DNA from: Pedobacter sp. SL55
Lineage (GTDB): Bacteria > Bacteroidota > Bacteroidia > Sphingobacteriales > Sphingobacteriaceae
Direction: 5' to 3'
DNA: 64,000 nucleotides
Assembly (NCBI RefSeq): GCF_026625705.1
Contig: NZ_CP113059.1
Location: forward strand, 1,736,001 to 1,800,000
Shown here in pieces: positions 7,524-15,492 of this stretch. The position numbers and the translations under genes are program-made. The first letter of the stretch is position 1. Each line of letters starts with the position of its first letter. The notes under the pieces were generated by a model, which made no database searches, was not told the origin of the DNA, and saw only the letters and a list, made by a program, of their open reading frames with translations.

Positions 7524-8405
7524 TCAAAGTTCATTAACATTATAATTAGGACAGGCACCTTTTTGTGAGGTTACAAAACCTGCAAGCTTTGATGCAAAAT
7601 CAAGGCAATCCGTTATTGTTTCTCCCGCCAATTTTTTACTTAAAAAAGCAGCTAAAAAACTATCGCCACTACCAACGGTATCCACTACTTCAACTTTTTG
7701 CGCCTTATAATTTATGGTCTCTTTTACACCATAATAAGTTCCGCCTTCGGCACCTTTGGTAATTAATATTTCTGATAGGTTAAACTGCTGCATTAAGGCT
7801 TTAACAATAGCATTTTCCTCTTTTTCTAAAGTAAACCACTCACCCAAAATCACAATTTCATTTTCGTTTAATTTAGCAAAATCAGCTTTGTTCAAAAAGG
7901 TACTAACGGTTTCTTTGCTATAATGTGGCGCTCTTAAATTCACATCAAAAACAGAAAATTTAGCATGTTCCAACAATGCTAATAAAGTATTTTTGCTTAC
8001 TTCGTTTCGGGTGGCCAAACTGCCAAATACAAAAACATCGGCAGCGGCAACTTGCTCGGTTAAGCCATCTTGTAAAGTAATAAAATCCCAAGCAGTAGGA
8101 TAAGTAATGGTATAAACCATTTCGTTATTGGCTTTCAATTCTCCCAAAACCTCACTTGTACTTTGCTCATGGTCGGTTTGTATATGGCCGGGCGGAATGC
8201 CAATAGACGAAACAAAATCTACAAGTTCCTTTCCAGCCTCGTCGTTGCCAACTCTGCTAATCAATGATGCATCTACACCTAATTTTCTTAAATGATAGGC
8301 CACATTCATTGGTGCGCCACCGGCCAATCTGCCAGATGGTAAATTATCCCATAAAATTTCCCCAAAGCAAATTGCTTTTTTGTAGTTAGAAAAACTTTCG
8401 CCCAT
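7524..8405 (-). CDS. PfkB-family carbohydrate kinase, probably fructokinase
   Basis: A 293-residue ribokinase-like sugar kinase that transfers the ATP gamma phosphate to a sugar, most likely fructose. N-terminal signature CFGEILWDNLPSGRLAGGAPMNVAYHLRKLG binds the sugar. The C-terminal DTVGSGDSF contains the catalytic base Asp248. The missing lid insertion and the FGEILWD opening favour fructokinase over ribokinase (inference). It starts 3 bp after the SirB1-like gene, so the two form an operon, although no functional link is known. Confidence 0.88.
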   Translation of the reverse strand: MGESFSNYKKAICFGEILWDNLPSGRLAGGAPMNVAYHLRKLGVDASLISRVGNDEAGKELVDFVSSIGIPPGHIQTDHEQSTSEVLGELKANNEMVYTITYPTAWDFITLQDGLTEQVAAADVFVFGSLATRNEVSKNTLLALLEHAKFSVFDVNLRAPHYSKETVSTFLNKADFAKLNENEIVILGEWFTLEKEENAIVKALMQQFNLSEILITKGAEGGTYYGVKETINYKAQKVEVVDTVGSGDSFLAAFLSKKLAGETITDCLDFASKLAGFVTSQKGACPNYNVNEL

Positions 8406-8408
8406 CTA

Positions 8409-9272
8409 TTAATTGTTTTCTGATAAGATTTCCTGCAATTGCTTTAGCTCGCTAACCTTTTCTGCTGCACCCAAATTTTCGTAAGCCGAAATCAAGTTTC
8501 TAATGATCCTGCGTACAATCTCCGCATTGCTGCAAGGGGCATAAAAGCCAGGCTGTGGTTCTAAATTCAGCTGACGTAAAAACTGGTCTACATCGTGCTT
8601 GCCAAAAATGGCGCCTTTGTTAAAAGCATTGATGTAAAAAAGCACCGCATGCTCGCGGTCGGGGTTGCCCTCATCAATATAACCCAAAATAAAGTGCTGC
8701 GGTAAATTCACGCCATAAACCGGTATATCCAGTTTTTGCGCAATGGTAGAGTAAATAATGGCCAGCGAAATCTGGTTGCCTTTTTTGCTTTCTAGTACTT
8801 GGTTTAAGTACGAGTTTTGCGGGTCATGATGGTTTTTAGTATTACCGCCAAAACCATATTGGTTGTAAAAAACATGGTTAATCAGCTTAATTTTTTCGAT
8901 AGAACTCATCTCATATTGCAAACCTACCCAAATTTCCCTCTTAATATCTTCAATTTGGTTAATAATGGCCTGTTCATCCAAATCCGGAAACTGGTAGCGG
9001 TTAATAATAATTGCTCCCTGCAGCAAATCGAAAGCACCGCTCTGGTACCATAAATTTAGGTCTTGTTTTACATTCGTAAACTGTATGGTGTGTACAATAT
9101 TCTCAATCCGCTCGTGCAGCATGGTATCTAAAGATTTTTCCCAAGCGCTTTCCAAATGCGTAATGGCTTCGTTGCCATACTCCAATAGTTTCTCCTGCAC
9201 ATGCGAAAACACCTCCTCATCTGGGTCATCCAATAACTCCACCAAAGCATCTATTTCTGCCACATTATTCAT
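8409..9272 (-). CDS. SirB1/transglutaminase-like family protein
   Basis: A 287-residue protein. The N-terminal 110 residues are acidic helical repeats (VELLDDPDEEVFSHVQEKLLEYGNEAI, HEAT-like). The central region (about 150-225) holds the SirB1 core NHVFYNQYGFGGNTKNHHDPQNSYLNQVLESKKGNQISLAIIYSTIAQKLDIPVYGVNLPQHFILGY (given here in parts: Gly-Asn-Gln-Ile-Ser and PQHFILGY are the conserved points). A short TPR-like tail follows. The transglutaminase Cys is not conserved at the expected place, as in other SirB1 proteins, so catalysis is doubtful. Cellular role unknown. Confidence 0.83.
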   Translation of the reverse strand: MNNVAEIDALVELLDDPDEEVFSHVQEKLLEYGNEAITHLESAWEKSLDTMLHERIENIVHTIQFTNVKQDLNLWYQSGAFDLLQGAIIINRYQFPDLDEQAIINQIEDIKREIWVGLQYEMSSIEKIKLINHVFYNQYGFGGNTKNHHDPQNSYLNQVLESKKGNQISLAIIYSTIAQKLDIPVYGVNLPQHFILGYIDEGNPDREHAVLFYINAFNKGAIFGKHDVDQFLRQLNLEPQPGFYAPCSNAEIVRRIIRNLISAYENLGAAEKVSELKQLQEILSENN

Positions 9273-9428
9273 GGTATGTTACCTTTCTATTCTTTAAATT
9301 TTCGAAAAACAAAGCTAGAATTTCATTTGTAAATCTAGTCCCGCTTTTTCGTTTCAATCTTTTTGTATAGCGTTATCCGTCATTTATGAACTTTAGTGAG
9401 AAAACGCTAGTTAGCGGTTTTAACCAAC

Positions 9429-9459
9429 AGATTTCTCCTCATGCTTCGTCGAAATGATG
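9429..9459. repeat. REP-like unit, family A (minus orientation)
   Basis: Begins AGATTTCTCCTC and ends TCGAAATGATG. Reverse-complement relative of 10387-10422. The two units flank the methyltransferase gene in opposite orientation. The same family forms a hairpin at 43772-43880. Confidence 0.65.
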
Positions 9460-9550
9460 TACCAAAAAGGATTTCACTTCAATCGGGTTTATTTAACTCA
9501 AAACGCTGCACAAACAGGTAAACCTCCTTCGTTCAGCTAAATCTTTGTTC

Positions 9551-9582
9551 CTTGCTCCTTGTTCTTTTTTCCTTTACTTTTG
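9551..9582 (+). promoter_or_regulatory. Bacteroidota-type promoter of the methyltransferase gene
   Basis: TTG (9552-9554), 20 bp spacer, TACTTTTG (9575-9582) matching TAnnTTTG. The -7 box ends 4 bp before the ATG at 9587, so the transcript would be leaderless or nearly so. Confidence 0.55.
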
Positions 9583-9586
9583 CCCT

Positions 9587-10369
9587 ATGGTCCTACAATT
9601 TTTCGCCGATTACCTTAAACATCAATTTACAGCTAAAACCCGTCACGGTACACACTCGCCATTTGTTTACAAGCTTGCCGATGAGGTAATTTACGATTTT
9701 TCTGTAAAAAACGAATACAAAGCAATCGAAGCACAGCGAAAAAAACTTTTGAATGACCAACGTGTAATTACCGTAACCGACTTAGGTGCAGGCTCTCATC
9801 TCAACAAAAACCGCACAAAAAAGATTTCGCAAATTGCTAAGAATGCGCTAAAATCTCCACGCTTAGCACAGCTCATTTATCGCTTGGCAGCCAACCACGG
9901 GCCAAGCAATATGATAGAGTTGGGCACTTGCCTGGGTATAACTTCTGCGTACTTATCAAAGGCACAGCCAAATGCAGATGTACTAACCATAGAAGGTTGC
10001 TCGCAAACGGCCGAGGTGGCTCATCAAAATTTTAAAGAGCTCAACTTACAAAACATAGAGTTGCAGGTAGGTAACTTCAACGATTTGCTACCAAAAGCCA
10101 TCGAAGAAAGCACACAGCTAGATTTTGTTTACATAGATGGTAACCACACCAAAGAAGCTACGCTTAATTATTTTAACTGGTGTTTGCCAAAAATTACAGA
10201 AAACAGTTTGCTCATTTTCGACGATATCTACTGGAGCGAAGGCATGAAACAAGCTTGGCAAGAAATTAAAAACCATCCCGATGTAACTGTAACCGTAGAC
10301 TTATTTTGGATAGGTTTGGTGTATTTTAAAAAAGGACAAGCCAAAGAACATTTTAAATTGAAGTTTTAA
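9587..10369 (+). CDS. Class I SAM-dependent methyltransferase (O-methyltransferase-like)
   Basis: A 260-residue enzyme from the ATG at 9587 (MVLQFFADYLKHQF). A longer reading from TTG at 9545 overlaps the promoter and is rejected. The SAM-binding glycine motif is MIELGTCLGITSAYLS (about 105-120), followed by the acidic end of strand 2 (VLTIEG) and the FVYIDGNHTKEATLNYF block typical of O-methyltransferases that act on small molecules. The acceptor cannot be predicted. It stands alone, flanked by opposite REP-like units. Confidence 0.85.
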   Translation: MVLQFFADYLKHQFTAKTRHGTHSPFVYKLADEVIYDFSVKNEYKAIEAQRKKLLNDQRVITVTDLGAGSHLNKNRTKKISQIAKNALKSPRLAQLIYRLAANHGPSNMIELGTCLGITSAYLSKAQPNADVLTIEGCSQTAEVAHQNFKELNLQNIELQVGNFNDLLPKAIEESTQLDFVYIDGNHTKEATLNYFNWCLPKITENSLLIFDDIYWSEGMKQAWQEIKNHPDVTVTVDLFWIGLVYFKKGQAKEHFKLKF

Positions 10370-10386
10370 GCTGTTTATTCTACGGT

Positions 10387-10422
10387 CGTCATTTCGAACG
10401 AGTTTTTCACGAGGAGAAATCT
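10387..10422. repeat. REP-like unit, family A (plus orientation)
   Basis: Starts CGTCATTTCGAACGAG and ends GAGGAGAAATCT. Member of the same family as 9429-9459 and the pair at 43772-43797 and 43849-43880. Confidence 0.65.
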
Positions 10423-10573
10423 AGCAACTTTTACAGACGAAAAATCAAAGTAAACCATTAAATGGCTTTTTCGACAAATTGCCATCTAGCCACTATTACA
10501 CGTCATACCGGCTTTTAATCATTTCACATCATAAATTGAAAATTATTTACCTGATAACCAATGCTTTGTTGTG

Positions 10574-10613
10574 ATAACTGATTTTTTAGTTGTATAACTT
10601 AAAAATCAGTTAT
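10574..10613. promoter_or_regulatory. BlaI-type autorepression operator
   Basis: A perfect 13-bp inverted repeat: ATAACTGATTTTT (10574-10586) and AAAAATCAGTTAT (10601-10613), 14 bp apart. It covers the -33 element and touches the -7 element of the promoter before the BlaI-type gene, as expected for a dimeric winged-helix repressor that blocks its own operon. The binding protein is inferred. Confidence 0.7.
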
Positions 10614-10620
10614 ATATTTG
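10590..10620 (+). promoter_or_regulatory. Promoter of the blaI-M56 operon
   Basis: TTG (10590-10592), exactly 20 bp, TATATTTG (10613-10620), matching TAnnTTTG. The ATG of the repressor gene follows 4 bp later at 10625. Confidence 0.65.
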
Positions 10621-10624
10621 GTTT

Positions 10625-10986
10625 ATGGAAGAGTTAACCAAAGCAGAAGAACGTATCATGCAAATTCTATGGAAATTAGAACATGCATTTGTGAAAGATA
10701 TTATTGAGCAAATAGATGATGAACCCAAACCGCCTTACAATACCATTTCGTCTATAGTACGATTATTGGAGAAAAAGGTTACGTGAGTTACAAAGCCTAC
10801 GGAAAAACCTACGAGTATTTTCCTGCCATTAGTAAAGAAGAGTATGCTAAAACCAGCTTCTCAAAATTGTTTGCTGGCTATTTCGATAATTCGCCTAAAA
10901 GTTTGCTGTCTTTTATGGTAAAGCAAGAGAAACTGAGCGAGGCAGATATCGAAGAACTCAAATCGCTTATCAATAAAAATTCTTAA
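10625..10986 (+). pseudogene. BlaI/MecI-family repressor with a frameshift
   Basis: ATG at 10625 gives MEELTKAEERIMQILWKLEH..., the winged-helix N-terminus of BlaI/MecI repressors, up to TGA at 10784-10786. The other half (SYKAYGKTYEYFPAISKEEYAK... ending LINKNS) continues in the -1 frame to 10986. Adding one A to the run at 10772-10776 restores EKKGYVSYKAYG, the expected family sequence of about 120 residues. Such repressors are released when an M56 sensor protease cleaves them; that gene follows 1 bp downstream. The deletion may be a sequencing error. A programmed -1 shift at G-AAA-AAG is possible but not usual in this family. Confidence 0.85.
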
Positions 10987-10987
10987 T

Positions 10988-12511
10988 ATGGAATTGTTTA
11001 ACGACCTATTAAAAGCCAGTGCATGTTCGGTACTGTTTTTCGCCTTTTATTTGTTGGTGCTCAAAAAGCTTACTTTCTTTAAGCTGAATAGGTTTTACCT
11101 CTTGGCAACGTTGATATTGAGTTTTTTAATACCAGCGTTGAATATTACTGTGGAACGGCAGGTAGCGCAGGCATTGTCAATTGCGGAAGAGGTTGCAACA
11201 TTTGACCAGACAGCACAAACTGAGGCTATGCCAACTGAATTTACTGCATTACAAACCTCGCCTGTAGCCCCAAGTTTCGATTGGTTCTCGTTATTGCCAT
11301 ACCTCTATGCGGGCATAGTGCTTATCTTGGTGGGTATCGGTTTTTGGCAGTTGATTTCGCTTTTGTGGCATGCCAGAAGCAATCAAAAAACTACCTGTGG
11401 ATTAAAATTGGTAGTTAAAAGATCTGGCTTTACAAACTGCTCGTTCTTTAACTACGTTTTTGTAGATCAGGAGAGGCTAACCGAACAAGAACTAGCTGTG
11501 CTTTTAAGGCACGAGCAGGTACATGCCCAACAATATCATTCTATAGATAAAATCATCATGATGTTAGCAAAGGCGGTAATGTGGTTTAATCCAGTAGTGT
11601 ATCTATGGGACAAGGCCTTGGAGCAGCTGCACGAATATGAAGCAGACGAAGCTACTTCTGCGCATTTTGGTTCAAAAGAATATGCTTCGTTACTACTTAG
11701 GTTAGCGGTAAGCAAAAGCAATACCCCACTAATTCACAATTTCGTGAAAAGCCCTATCAAAGAGCGTATCAAAATGTTATTCAACTCAAAATCAAAGAAT
11801 ATGAAAAAGTTAATGTATATGCTGGTTGTGCCTATAGTTTTAGGTTTAATCTGGGGGTTTACGGTGGAGGTGGTAGAGGTGTCGGTATCAAAAGAACTGG
11901 TAAAAGCCAAAGAGGAAACAGATCCTATCATTGGTAAAACTATCAAAGGAACTGTAGAAGATATCACTGCCGAATCAAAGTTTTTTAAAACGATTCATTT
12001 TAAAACAAATGGCAAAATATATTTGATCAACTATATGTCTTTTATTAAAATAAATATAGGGGATGAGTTAACTATCAAAATCAGTTCAAAAAAAGAGAGT
12101 GCAAAAATAGACGAAAACAAGAAAGTTGTTTACCAAACTCCGGTTTATAGCATGGATCAGGCTTTTAATGCCAATGGTGATTCGTTAATTGTAAAACCTA
12201 AAATAAAAAAACATGCTTTTCTGTATGAAGGCAATAAAGCTAGATATGCAACGAGCAAGATTAATGAAATAGAAAGAAATTCGTTCGGCTATGCTACAAA
12301 AATCCAATTGAATGATGGTACATTTTCGCTTATTTTTGATATTGGTTCGTTAAAAACAAAAGCTAAAAGTTTTAAAGTTGGTGATGAAGTGCTGGTTAAA
12401 TTTATTGGAGAAAAACTAATAGCAAAAAATACTTACACTTCTAGTAAGCTAATTGCGATGTATAGTCAACCAAAAAAAGTTTCAGTTGATCAATTCAACT
12501 TTGTACAGTAG
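10988..12511 (+). CDS. M56-family (BlaR1-like) membrane metallopeptidase
   Basis: A 507-residue sensor-type protein. Four membrane segments are apparent: about 8-26, 36-54, 98-122 and 275-295. The zinc site is HEQVH (His175, Glu176, His179) with a distal EYEADEAT (about 218-225) supplying the third ligand. After the last membrane segment comes an extracytoplasmic region of about 210 residues. M56 proteins cleave the partner BlaI repressor on signal. The frame ends at 12511, but a second ORF in another frame (from 12453) reads on as if part of the same protein. An extra A in the A7 run at 12472-12478 could be the cause. Confidence 0.85.
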   Translation: MELFNDLLKASACSVLFFAFYLLVLKKLTFFKLNRFYLLATLILSFLIPALNITVERQVAQALSIAEEVATFDQTAQTEAMPTEFTALQTSPVAPSFDWFSLLPYLYAGIVLILVGIGFWQLISLLWHARSNQKTTCGLKLVVKRSGFTNCSFFNYVFVDQERLTEQELAVLLRHEQVHAQQYHSIDKIIMMLAKAVMWFNPVVYLWDKALEQLHEYEADEATSAHFGSKEYASLLLRLAVSKSNTPLIHNFVKSPIKERIKMLFNSKSKNMKKLMYMLVVPIVLGLIWGFTVEVVEVSVSKELVKAKEETDPIIGKTIKGTVEDITAESKFFKTIHFKTNGKIYLINYMSFIKINIGDELTIKISSKKESAKIDENKKVVYQTPVYSMDQAFNANGDSLIVKPKIKKHAFLYEGNKARYATSKINEIERNSFGYATKIQLNDGTFSLIFDIGSLKTKAKSFKVGDEVLVKFIGEKLIAKNTYTSSKLIAMYSQPKKVSVDQFNFVQ

Positions 12512-13169
12512 GTTTTACAGCAGCGAAGGTTTCCAGAAGTCAGATGGTAAAGCCTTTGAACCCACGGTAGACGAACTGAAGTCCATAGTTAAAATCATTT
12601 CAGCTTCAAAAGCCGAAACATTTTCTAAAAGAGGTATCGCCAATTTAGAAGATGCGGTAATTATGGTTGATGATGTCAAATTGGAAGCGAAAAAAATCAC
12701 TTTGCTTAAAGAAGGTGGGATTAATGCAAGTGATGCAACTATTTATTTCCCAGATGGAAAAGTGAAAAAATACGGACTTGTAATTTATAATACTAAACAG
12801 AAGGTATTTGGTGGTTACGAGAATGCTGCTGCTAACGATAGTAAACTTCCAAAGGTAATTTCTGGTCCAGGTAAGGAGGGTAATTTAGAGCTTAGTAAAG
12901 ATGTTTCTATCGCTAAAATGCGCTATCAAGCTTCAGATTCGGTTAGGGTAAATAAAATTTTTGAAAGCATGCTGCTTAGTGGTAAAGCCGAACTTGACAT
13001 GGAGAAATATAGAGCTAAAGGTAGGGTTATTCATTTAGATAATACCAACCAAATGGTAACTGTTTATTTAGGTTACGTAAAAGATGAAAACAATTTAAAA
13101 ATAGAAGCCGAGGTAATAGAAATAGATTTAAAGAACAATAGATATTTTACTAAAAATTACTCGAAGTAA
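12453..13169 (+). CDS. Probable C-terminal continuation of the M56 protein (frameshifted)
   Basis: A 238-residue ORF overlapping the end of the M56 gene by 59 bp in another frame. It has no signal peptide. From about residue 17 it reads LYSRFYSSEGFQKSDG, then repeats of YQASDSVRVNK and SMLLSGKAELDMEKYRAKG. These last are alternating strands reminiscent of LptA/OstA-like beta-jellyroll segments found at the C-termini of some M56 proteins in this group (recollection). I think the two ORFs are one gene of about 725 codons, broken near 12472-12478. Alternatively it is an independent overlapping gene without a good start. Confidence 0.6.
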   Translation: MRCIVNQKKFQLINSTLYSRFYSSEGFQKSDGKAFEPTVDELKSIVKIISASKAETFSKRGIANLEDAVIMVDDVKLEAKKITLLKEGGINASDATIYFPDGKVKKYGLVIYNTKQKVFGGYENAAANDSKLPKVISGPGKEGNLELSKDVSIAKMRYQASDSVRVNKIFESMLLSGKAELDMEKYRAKGRVIHLDNTNQMVTVYLGYVKDENNLKIEAEVIEIDLKNNRYFTKNYSK

Positions 13170-13200
13170 CATCCTTGCTTTGGTTTCGAAAATTAGACTA

Positions 13201-13233
13201 AGCCCTCCCCAACGGGGAGGGTTGGGAGGGCTT
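13201..13233. terminator. Hairpin between convergent genes (terminator or REP)
   Basis: Nested G+C-rich inverted repeat: inner CCCTCCCC/GGGGAGGG and outer AGCCCTCCC (13201-13209)/GGGAGGGCT (13225-13233). It lies right at the end of the minus-strand acylase gene and 32 bp after the M56 gene, so it may end both transcripts. Confidence 0.65.
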
Positions 13234-15414
13234 TTACAACTCCCCCAGCTTATAAGTTCTTTCCATATTGTTCATTACATCTTCCTTGTAAAACAGCACC
13301 TCTTTAAACTCGCCTTTGCTGTACATTTCTGCTTGGTCGTTAAAATGTTTCGAATTTGGATTGCCACTGTTGCCGCCTGCTAAAATAGATTTTGCCTTTA
13401 TTTTGGTGCCAAATTCTACGGCACAAACAAAACTATTGCCACTGTAGCCATAGCGTTTATTAGTGCCAAACTGGTTGCTTCGGTACGAGGGAAGTTGTCC
13501 CCATAAAGCAGAGCCAAAAGCTACAGGAATACTTGGTGCAGCATCGTCGTATTTTTCGTTTACGGCTCCTGTTATGCGCTGAAAACGATTGACTTCGCCC
13601 CAAGGCATTTGCCATTTGCCAAAACGTTTGTTCAAATCATCAACCGTAGCTTTAAGTGGCTGCAGTAAAGTTTCGGCTTTTGCAGTTTTGGAAAATTCTA
13701 TCGTTTTTTCTACTTGGTCTTTCTCGCCTGGGTTAACATACACATTTTGAATGGCTCTACTCAAACGAGGTGCCCATTCCATGGCTAAAGTGGCAGCTAT
13801 AGAGGTGGTTGAAGAATGATAATCCCATTTTTTTAGTTCCGCAATAGGTTCTTTTAAGCTTGCTTTCATTGCATTTTCTGCAGGAAGCTGATCGTAAGCC
13901 TTAATTAGAGCGGGCAATAAAACTTCAAATGCAGGTAAATAAGTATCGTAGCCTAAAGCAATTATCCCATCCAAATCATATTGTTTTGGTTGTTTCAATA
14001 ATCTTAGAGCAGCTATTCCTCTAAAATTCTCGCCATCGGGTGCCATGTATGCTGGGTAATTGGCTTTTTTCGGGCTGTTTTTTCCTGCCGCCGTAAAAGG
14101 CGTAGAATTGCAGTTTTGCAACCAGCCGTTGCTCGGGTTGTAAATATGCACACTCTCACTGACTGGGTGTAGGCCTTGCCAAGCGGTTGCCGTTGTAGTG
14201 GCATCTACTGGTTCGCTCCAATTGTAAGCGGTATCACGTTTGGGTATAAAATTGCCGTGCCAGTAGGCGATATTTCCTTTGGCATCTGCATAAACGGTAT
14301 TGTTTGAAGCATTGGCGGTTAAATCCATCGCTTTTTGATAATCTTCAAAACTCTCAGCTTTAGTACGTACCCAACTTTGCACCAAGCTTTGCGGATTTTG
14401 GTTTTTGTGTTTTAAGCTAATCCACCTGCCATCTCTACTGGCCATTATGGGGCCGTTATGCGTAAAGTAGGTTTCAAACTTTTTAGTTTTCAGTACACCA
14501 TTTTCTAGGTATTTTATTTCGATGTTTTTTTTCTCTAAGGGATAAAGTCTCTTGTCGAAAGTATAGTAGTAAGTGTCTTTTAGCTTGGTAATTTTCTCGG
14601 CATACATATCGGCCACATCTACATTGTTAGAAGTGTGCATCCAACCGCAAAACTCATTAAAGCCTTGGTAAATGAAAAACTGGCCCCACGTAACAGCACC
14701 ATAGGTGTTTAATCCTTCTTGGCTTTGTATATGTATTTCTGGCCTAAAATAAAAAGTAGTATGCGGATTAATGTACAACATCGCATTACCTGTTTTACTC
14801 ATTTTTGGTGCAAATGCAAATCCGTTAGAGCCACTAAATTGATCGCGTATTTGCGGAATGTAGCCCGTAGGCGAAGGGTCATTGGTGTAGAATTTTTTCA
14901 GTTCTGCTACAGTTAAATTGCCAGTGCTAATGGCGCCAATGCTCCCATCTGTCCAAAGGAAAGGATACCAAGGTTTAAATTTGGTAAGTAGTGCGGGTTT
15001 AACTCGTGGGTTTTTATAGAGGTAAAAATTAATGCCATCGGCATAAGCTTCTAGCAATTTCTTCATCCAAGGTTCTGCTTTTTTGTAATCGTTAATGGCT
15101 TGGGTACTATCAATCAGCAAGCGAATTTGCAAATCGTTGTACAGCATTTTTTCGCCTTCAAGCTCTGATAACCTGCCTAGTTTCTCAATGTAGTTGAGCT
15201 CAATTCTTTTGAAATCATCTTCGCATTGTGCATATAGCATTCCAAATACAGCGTCGGCATCGGTTTTACCGTAAATATGTGCAATGCCCCACTTATCCCT
15301 GATAATTTCTATGCGTTGTGCTTGTTTTACCCAATCGCCAATTTCTTTGCTACTTGGTTCTTGTGCTAAAACGAAAAGAGGTAGAAGTAATAGAGAAAAT
15401 AGTAAATTTTTCAT
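13234..15414 (-). CDS. Penicillin acylase family hydrolase (S45), possible acyl-homoserine-lactone acylase
   Basis: A periplasmic Ntn-hydrolase of 726 residues from the ATG at 15414 (MKNLLFSLLLLPLFVLAQ signal peptide); an upstream ATG at 15435 adds 7 residues. Members are made as a precursor cut by its own serine into alpha and beta chains, and hydrolyse amide bonds of penicillin G or N-acyl homoserine lactones. The nucleophile is the Ser in SGSNGFAF (about residue 196), the conserved beta-chain start. YFTHNGPI and NASNNTVYADAKGNIAYWHGNF are also conserved. Substrate is not predictable from sequence. Convergent with the M56 gene. Confidence 0.88.
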   Translation of the reverse strand: MKNLLFSLLLLPLFVLAQEPSSKEIGDWVKQAQRIEIIRDKWGIAHIYGKTDADAVFGMLYAQCEDDFKRIELNYIEKLGRLSELEGEKMLYNDLQIRLLIDSTQAINDYKKAEPWMKKLLEAYADGINFYLYKNPRVKPALLTKFKPWYPFLWTDGSIGAISTGNLTVAELKKFYTNDPSPTGYIPQIRDQFSGSNGFAFAPKMSKTGNAMLYINPHTTFYFRPEIHIQSQEGLNTYGAVTWGQFFIYQGFNEFCGWMHTSNNVDVADMYAEKITKLKDTYYYTFDKRLYPLEKKNIEIKYLENGVLKTKKFETYFTHNGPIMASRDGRWISLKHKNQNPQSLVQSWVRTKAESFEDYQKAMDLTANASNNTVYADAKGNIAYWHGNFIPKRDTAYNWSEPVDATTTATAWQGLHPVSESVHIYNPSNGWLQNCNSTPFTAAGKNSPKKANYPAYMAPDGENFRGIAALRLLKQPKQYDLDGIIALGYDTYLPAFEVLLPALIKAYDQLPAENAMKASLKEPIAELKKWDYHSSTTSIAATLAMEWAPRLSRAIQNVYVNPGEKDQVEKTIEFSKTAKAETLLQPLKATVDDLNKRFGKWQMPWGEVNRFQRITGAVNEKYDDAAPSIPVAFGSALWGQLPSYRSNQFGTNKRYGYSGNSFVCAVEFGTKIKAKSILAGGNSGNPNSKHFNDQAEMYSKGEFKEVLFYKEDVMNNMERTYKLGEL

Positions 15415-15492
15415 CAGCCTTAATTTATTTAACAAGATAGCTACAAATACACCGAATTTTCGAGTGCATTTTTTTTAAAGCGTTTATGAATA

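Larger units (their letters stand above)
9273..9586. other. Intergenic region with a REP-like element
   Basis: No ORF of note. It contains the repeat AGATTTCTCC...GAAATGATG (9429-9459), an inverted relative of the units at 10387-10422 and 43772-43880, and then the methyltransferase promoter. Confidence 0.7.

Noticed and set aside
9545-9586. Upstream TTG start for the methyltransferase
   Set aside because: The added residues (FLAPCSFFLYFCP) overlap the -33 and -7 promoter elements and do not fit the family; ATG 9587 is better.
10772-10777. Programmed -1 frameshift in the BlaI-type gene
   Set aside because: G-AAA-AAG is a possible slippery site, but family members are normally a single frame and several other genes in the window show similar homopolymer indels.
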